The position numbers and the translations under genes were made by a program. 64,000 nt of DNA from Pelobates cultripes. Its lineage: Eukaryota > Chordata > Amphibia > Anura > Pelobatidae. The stretch covers positions 132,175,371-132,239,370 of the forward strand of contig OW240916.1 in NCBI GenBank assembly GCA_933207985.1, in the 5' to 3' direction. Positions 57,995-64,000 of the stretch are shown piece by piece. The notes under the pieces are model-generated. The model had not been told where the DNA came from and ran no database searches. It was given only the letters and a program-made list of their open reading frames with translations. Numbering within the stretch: the stretch's first letter is position 1; every line of letters begins with the position of its first letter.

Positions 57995-60847
57995 GAAGAA
58001 ATTCTACCATGCAAATATCCTGTTTACGTTGGGTGATATTTACCACTTTTACACTTCAAGTCTTTTTGACCCATTACCGATTGAAAAAAGAGACAATGAA
58101 AATTTATGCAAAGGAAACAATATTTTATCTACATATCCAAGTGAATTGAATTTCAGAGTTGGATTTTGAGTTATGTTCTAATTAAAGGGAATGAGTAAAA
58201 ATAAACTGGACAGAACAATACTTGTTTTTAAAAAAAAATATATAATTGTAAGCATTTAAAGGCACTGAAAGAAGATCCTGTTTATTCAAAATACACATGG
58301 AATCATAGGAAAATCCCACATTTGCAGCAAATGTTTAGCAAAACTATGTCACCTCAACTGTTCCCATGGTCTGATTAGGTTCTCATCTAGCATATAAATA
58401 AATCAAGATGGCGGCATGGAAAAAGGAAGCTCATTCTGCATATGTAAAATCCACACATGGCTTCCAGCCTGAGAACAGCTGAATTTCGGTACATCTGTAT
58501 CACAAAGAAAGAATGACAGGAATTCTATAAATTCTGCTGTGAAGGGCTCCCTCTTTATGTCTACAATCGTACTGTTTGATATATTGCGAACAAATATGAT
58601 CGGTTTCTTGAGGCTTGATGGGATACATATATACCGCCAAGTACAGTCAGTGGAAGTTGAAATAGGCCAGGTGGTTGATGTGTAATGTATCATGCTTTAT
58701 AGCATTCAGGTTTTGATTATTTTTGTGGTTGCATGAACATGCTTTTAAAGCTGATAGCTATGGCTTTATAATGTGGAAGGTCTTTCGTTTTATTATTATA
58801 TTGTTATGTGACATTTGCTAGGAGAATTCTCTATGCACCTGTTGCACATAATCATGAAACAGAAAAACTTTGATGCCTGTTTTCCCTCTGTAGTTATCAC
58901 ATTCTTATTTCTTCTCCTGCTTATTCCAAATGTTATTTGCCAAGTAGGAGCTAAGAAATGTAAAGGCTTCTGGTACAAAGCAGTCACCATGGAAACCAAC
59001 AGAATGTTCAATCTGATTGATCCAGGTTTAGAACCTGGCCCCAACAATGTGAGGTTCATACTCTGCTCAACAACAACATGCTTTCATATAAATATTGTGC
59101 ATTAAAAATGCCACCAATACATGAATAACATGAATACAATTCATAAAAGGAGGAAGTATATATCTACGTTGACAAGTGAATTTATTTTTAAAAATGTTTT
59201 GTTTCTCCAGGGCTGATATTGCATAGTAAGTGGATTATCAATAATTGTAATTCAGTAGCAGGTGGATGCCAAACAATTGGAAACTCTTGTACTAACAGTT
59301 TTTGACTCTTTAGATCAGCTATATATATCCACTGCAGATTCATATCATGGCACAAATAATACAGCTATACCTGTCATGTCTATATTGGGAGAAAATTGCC
59401 CAATGTCTATGGAGCGCCCTTAGTTACTGTTTATAAATTTACATTGTTTGCTGTTCTGTACAGTAAGACATTTGTACTTAAAAACTATGTACTTTATTTT
59501 TTGCGTAGCTTCCAAGTGATAATTGTACTGTTTGCGTGTGAATTCATACACATGATCGCTGGTTTGTGAATGCATTGTTTACTTCACATACTGTTATGTA
59601 GCATTGGAGAAAGACCTGATGCAGGAAATATCTACTGTTCACAAATATTACACAGTGACAGCATTACATCACTATTGTGTATTTATGATGGATAAATATG
59701 CTGCATGAATGGCGTCATCTGTATCTATTTGTGAAGAGTAACCACTGGCATCCTGTTCCCTGTAGTATATAACATACACATATATTGCCCTAGTCAATCA
59801 GACTTTAGTTTTTTTTTTTTGTTAAGTCGATTTGTGCATTAGTAACAGAGTAAAAGAGAAATACAGGAGGCATGGGTTGTTCTAGAACATTGAGGGGGAT
59901 AGCATACACACTCACACACATATAGATGTACATACTCACACATAAACACACACGCAGACACATACTCATAGATACAAATGCAGATACACACAAACATCAT
60001 TGATTAGTTATCCACCCTCTTAGCACTTTTTTCCATCTTAACTTTTGACCGAAACTTATTTTATTTTACTCTATGTATGTACTATACATGCTATGTTGTC
60101 TCTAAAACCCCTTAATGAGGTCATTTTCCTAATATACACATTTCACCATTATCACAAGCCCTGTGCCCATAGTACACATCATTTTGACATGGTAAAAACT
60201 GTAGAATATACTGTTATGGTCAGTTGATGCTGCATGTACAGCTATATAAAAATGTTTTCGAACTAATGACTGGACTCACTTTTTCAACTACCCAAACTAA
60301 ACCCAACAAAGTATCCCATATCAAATCTTACTGTTAGTTCTCTGAGGAGACCGTTCTAGAACTGAACAATAGCTGTTTAGATTTAGTATGTATAATCGCA
60401 CAAACATGACAACTCCTAGCCCACTGTTTATCTATTCCGTCTGATATTAAAGACCATGTAAATCACATAAAATGCACATGATGGAGAAGTGAACTCTGTG
60501 TTACTTTTAAAATCTACTTACTTCTATGCTATATGGCTTTATGTTAACACCTAGGCTGAACCATGCTTGTGTTGTAATGACAGCAACAGCTAAATGATCT
60601 ACATCTGTATGTTGGGACCATTCACATGCAAAGCATCTGTTTTCCCTTTGAGTTCAGTAAAAGGTAAGATGTGTAGCATGTTTAACAGTGTAAATCCAGG
60701 TCTGACCATTATTAAAAATGTCAGATTTGTGCTTTACATGTAGGGAATATCATGCTGCTATCCATTAACAAAAATGATCCTTTACCTGTTGGATATGTGT
60801 TAAGTAATTATTTGCATGCATTATAATACACAAAAGTGTTATTTTCT

Positions 60848-61244
60848 TTAAAGAGACACTATACTCACGAGAACCACTGCAGCTTAATGTAATGGTTTTG
60901 GTGTCTATACTATGTCCCTGTAGCATTAGCAATGTAAACACTGCCTTTTCAGAGAAAAGGCTAGTTACACCTCTAGTGACAGTCCCTTAGACTCAGGTGC
61001 TTCCTGTGTCAGTGTTGCAAAGTGAGCAGCACTGATATTCAGTGTCTGCTTGGAGGCGCTGAGCGTTCCCCATAGAGATTCATTGTTTCAATGTGTTTCT
61101 ATGAGGAGAGACTGATTGGTGAAGTGCAGTATTTTGCTGTGCATGTGCAATAGCCTCCCAATGCTTTCCTGTGGGAAAGCATTGGATTAGCTGTGATCAT
61201 CAAGATTGCATAGTTTGTATTACTGACACTATAGTGTTCTTTTA
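60848..61244. mobile_element. T2-type MITE (397 bp) in the glis3 3' UTR
   Basis: TTAAAGAGACACTATACTCACG at the left; GACACTATAGTGTTCTTTTA at the right (decayed TTAA). Interior phrases CACTGCCTTTTCAGAGAAAA, CCCATAGAGATTCATTG and CCAATGCTTTCCTGTGGGAA are shared with 16334. Confidence 0.78.
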
Positions 61245-61439
61245 GGGTTACGTCAGTTAGAATCCTGACATGGAAAGCATACAATAATGTAAGCAGAATT
61301 ACACTATGAATTCAGACATCCATACAAAGTTTATTACAACAGCTATGCCCTTTGTATTTTGCTTTGTACTTTTATTTCACAGAATGTTTTATTGAAATCA
61401 TGAATAGACTGTTGATGTTCTCTCAATAACATTAGATTA

Positions 61440-61888
61440 TTAAAGGGACTCTCCAGTGCCAGGAAAACATATCCGTTTTCCTGGCACTGCAAGTTCCTGC
61501 AGTGCCCCTCTCCCTCCCACCCCACATCCCATGTTGCTGAAGGGGTTACCTGAATCCAGTGCCGATGTCTCTCGGTCAGGCTCCTCCCCCGCCGATGTCA
61601 GCTGGCAGGGGAGACCTAATGCGTATGCACGGCAATGGCCGCGCGTGCATCAGACCTCCCCATAGGAAAGACTTTTTCAATGCTTTCCTATGGGGATTCT
61701 GGTGACGCTAGAGGTCCTGATGCATAGCGTGAGGACGTCCAGCGTAGTTTAAAACACTTTTCGGGTTTTAAGAACCCAGAAGTCCCTCTAGTGGCTGTTT
61801 GATAGACAGCCACTAGAGGAGGACTTAACCCTGCAAGGTAATTATTTCAGTTTATAAAAACTGCTATAATTACCCTTGCAGGGTTAAG
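61440..61888. mobile_element. T2-type MITE (GTGCCAGGAAAAC subfamily) in the glis3 3' UTR
   Basis: TTAAAGGGACTCTCCAGTGC then the CAGGAAAACATATCCGTTTTCCTG hairpin, as at 45315. The interior has CCTCTAGTGGCTGTTTGATAG and CAGCCACTAGAGG. The right end near 61880 is altered (GGGTTAAGGGTGATGGGAG), so the end is approximate. Confidence 0.75.
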
Positions 61889-62590
61889 GGTGATGGGAGT
61901 TAAAATATAGATGTATTTGTTCTGAGAAACCTATTAAAAAGCATTCTCCCCATAGATTCAATTTAACAAATTGTTAATCAGCAAGACTGAGTAAAAACCT
62001 ACTCCACCTTTATTCCACCTTTAGTCGTGGGGACTCTTATGTGTTGAGCAGCCCAATATAAAGTATATATCCTAAACTGAATTCAGTAAAGCTCGATGGG
62101 TGGTGGGATTTAACCAAAACTGATGTTCCATGACTGCTGGAGAAAATTTTTCTTATCAGCAATAGCTGATGGTGTTTAGTGGCAAGTGTTAAATGGCCAT
62201 AGATAAAGTATTGCAGCACTGGAGAAGTGACACTGAGACTTTTAAGTTACCAACAATATTTGAGTTGATTTAGATCCATGGCTTATAAAGGGATTCTGAG
62301 ATTTTTTTTTAATATATAAACAATAATATATGAAGTTGTTTTGATGTAAATTACTATAGCTGATTTCTACACCTGGCTTCTTGAGGATTGTGGGAGTCAT
62401 GTATATACAGCTAAAGAACTACACGTTGCCTACCCTTATTGTAGAGAAAGGCCCTATTCAATTACTGTGTTATCCTATGGACCTCATATAGCAAAAATAT
62501 GTGAAGTCTTTGCTATTTTATCATCTTTTTTTTTTTTTTTATAGAATGGATACTGATGAAATGTATTTAACTGAACTGAAAGGTCTATTG

Positions 62591-62728
62591 CAGGGGTGCC
62601 CAAATGGGACATCCCCAGATGTTGTAGAACTACACCCCTCTTGATGCTTTGCATGTCTTTAGAATGGAAAAGCATCACGGACGCTGTAGTTTTAAAACAT
62701 CTGGGGATCAACCTTTTTGGTACCCCTG
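62591..62728. mobile_element. hAT-type MITE in the glis3 3' UTR, copy 3
   Basis: CAGGGGTGCCCAAATGGGA at the left and TTTTTGGTACCCCTG at the right. Flanks are GTCTATTG (62583-62590) and GTCTATAG (62729-62736), an 8-bp duplication with one mismatch. The inner CATCCCCAGATGTTGTAGAAC and TAAAACATCTGGGGATC halves pair. A degraded relative (AACTACACGTTGCCTACCC) precedes it near 62415-62440. Confidence 0.85.
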
Positions 62729-63375
62729 GTCTATAGCTTATCAAACCTAAAAACATTCACCCAATATGTTTACTGTATGGTGTTAAGAGCTGAAAATAAT
62801 GTTCACTTATAGCATTTATGTATATATATATATTTTAACTAGTTTGTTCCTTTAATACCATTTTTTTTACTACAGAGCACTTTTTTTGTATTTTAATTAA
62901 TAATAATAAAATAAACATTACATTAAATAATTAAACCATTTGTAACCAGGTGACCTAAGACAAGTGGATACCTGGTAGAAAGTTGGTTATATGTGTTAAA
63001 AATAAAAATATTCAATAATTAAAAAAAAAAAAAGATAACTGTGTCGTACTGTACATACACCAGAATATTTTGTGTAATGTAGTTTATAAGAAGCACTTTG
63101 TGACAAGAAAATGTGGAATTGTCTTCCATTATATCATAGATCATTTTGTACAGAATTCTATGTAATCTCATATAGATTTAAACATCATATATCATACTGT
63201 ATATCTGGATGATTCTTTATTGTTATTATTTTTATGATACACGTCTTGTTTATTTCAAGTCATCCAAATGTTTTAACATTTCTATTAATATGTATAATTT
63301 TATGATTTGTCACAGTTATGTTTCATATAATCATAAGTTATTTTGTCTTTTTCCATGAAGTTCTTTTCATTGCAA

Positions 63376-63414
63376 AATAAAAATGAAGGGTTTGTGCACA
63401 TGATACACAATAAA
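63376..63414 (+). promoter_or_regulatory. Tandem poly(A) signals of glis3
   Basis: AATAAA at 63376-63381 and again at 63409-63414, followed by a GT/T-rich stretch (CACTGTGACTTTCAAGGTTT and CTTTTGTGTTAG) suitable as a downstream element. Cleavage would fall near 63430. Confidence 0.65.
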
Positions 63415-63430
63415 ACTGGAAATATTTTAT

Positions 63431-63800
63431 ATCACTGTGACTTTCAAGGTTTCTTTTACTTTTGTGTTAGATGATTGAAATAGATGTACATTTAAATTCA
63501 CTGCACTCTCTGTGACCTAGAAAATGTTGCAGGGATTGTGTGGTACAAAGGAGCACCTTTACTGAGCATCAGAAGGCAATATAATTTGCCTAAGGGTAAG
63601 GACAAGCAAAGGATGAGGAAGGCTAACTTGGCATGGGAAGTGTTTCTAGTATCATATTACAGGACTCCAAATGCTAAACCAGTGGATGAATTATTACAAC
63701 TTTGTTTAAAGCGGAATGCACTAGACTGAAAGCTGCCACCAATCTTTCATATGGAAGTGTCATATATAATATGCCTCTGCCTCAGACAGAGTTGGGATCT
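63431..63800. other. Downstream flank, nothing recognised
   Basis: Sequence after the predicted glis3 end. An open stretch of 63 codons at 63538-63729 has no domain that I recognise, and no start context, splice sites or repeats support a gene. Confidence 0.5.
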
Positions 63801-64000
63801 TTAAAGGGACACTGTAGGCACCCAGACCATTTCATCTTATTGAAGTGGTCTGGGTGAGGTGTTCCAGTCTTACTTAGGCCTACAATGTAAAACATTATAG
63901 CTTTTGAGAAACTGCAATGATTACTTTGCAGCACTAAGACTGCCTCCAGTGGCTGTTTGTCTGAAACGACGCATGAGGACAGTGTCTTTGAAATCCACAT
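63801..64000. mobile_element. T2-type MITE, cut by the window end
   Basis: TTAAAGGGACACTGTAGGCAC then the CCAGACCATTTCA/TGAAGTGGTCTGG hairpin, the tip seen at 50394. The interior word GACTGCCTCCAGTGGCTGT matches 24441 and 61440. The other end lies beyond 64000. Confidence 0.85.

Larger units (their letters stand above)
57995..63430 (+). other. glis3 3' UTR (predicted, about 5.4 kb)
   Basis: Runs from the stop codon to the tandem poly(A) signals near 63376-63414. No further splice signals or coding frames are convincing. AATAAA words also occur at 58200-58205 and 58397-58402, which could give a short 3' UTR of about 200-400 nt. The stretch includes T2-type MITEs at 60848-61244 and 61440-61888, a hAT-type MITE at 62591-62728 and a CA-rich patch at 59905-59990. 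The final 400 bp (about 63040-63430) are AT-rich without recognised repeats. The full length is inferred, as no transcript evidence is available. Confidence 0.65.

Noticed and set aside
58815..59105. 96-codon open frame with a hydrophobic, signal-peptide-like start in the glis3 3' UTR
   Set aside because: It lies far downstream of the stop codon in the same transcript, with no domain or splice support; a chance frame is more likely.
63538..63729. 63-codon open frame after the glis3 end
   Set aside because: Lys/Arg-rich but not matched to any family that I know; no promoter, splice or repeat evidence.
1..64000. CRISPR array, operon, prophage or toxin-antitoxin type system
   Set aside because: All regular repeats found are eukaryotic satellites or transposon parts; there are no dense coding runs or bacterial ribosome sites, and the one gene is a spliced vertebrate gene.

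Overview
The window is vertebrate genomic DNA, most likely from a frog (anuran). It is AT-rich, almost entirely non-coding and crowded with mobile elements. The organism call rests on (1) a vertebrate-type split gene and (2) many short elements with TTAAAGG ends, matching the T2/Kolobok MITEs described in Xenopus, plus other repeat families familiar from amphibian genomes. I cannot name the genus.

The only protein-coding gene I can support is the 3' part of glis3, a GLI-similar Kruppel-type C2H2 zinc-finger transcription factor, on the + strand. Four coding exons are present: 6315-6483, 17522-17688, 56879-57061 and 57858-57994. All have GT/AG splice sites and agreeing phases. Together they encode the last ~217 residues, the C-terminal region downstream of the zinc fingers, ending in the conserved SQLSSVYTEG tail. 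The zinc-finger exons and promoter lie upstream of the window. A long 3' UTR runs to about 63430, where two AATAAA signals sit 33 bp apart.

Region by region: 1-6314 is upstream intron with a fold-back element, a pyrimidine-rich minisatellite and a TIR element. 6484-17521 is an 11.0 kb intron holding a stack of nested DNA transposons (9238-11550) and a perfect 55-bp tandem duplication close to the next acceptor. 17689-56878 is a 39.2 kb intron holding a 3.7 kb element with split direct repeats (20026-23725), a LINE tail fragment, a solo LTR with target duplication (26318-26844), a 2.47 kb TTAA-flanked transposon (30632-33102), a 56-bp tandem array rich in ATTGG boxes (34524-34848), a second LTR-like unit (35077-36351), a decayed L1 (37931-40650), a young 5'-truncated L1 fragment (48214-48612), a 64-bp retro-insertion and several T2 MITEs. 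57062-57857 is a 0.8 kb intron. The 3' UTR contains two T2-type MITEs and one hAT-type MITE. From 63430 to 64000 the DNA is intergenic and ends inside another T2 element.

No operon, CRISPR array, defence island or other multi-gene system is present. The most unusual structures are the split-direct-repeat element, the nested transposon stack whose empty sites are readable from a second copy in the same window, and the ATTGG-box array placed upstream of a TATA-like box and a poly(A) signal. Family names for repeats come from recall and visible ends, not from a database search.
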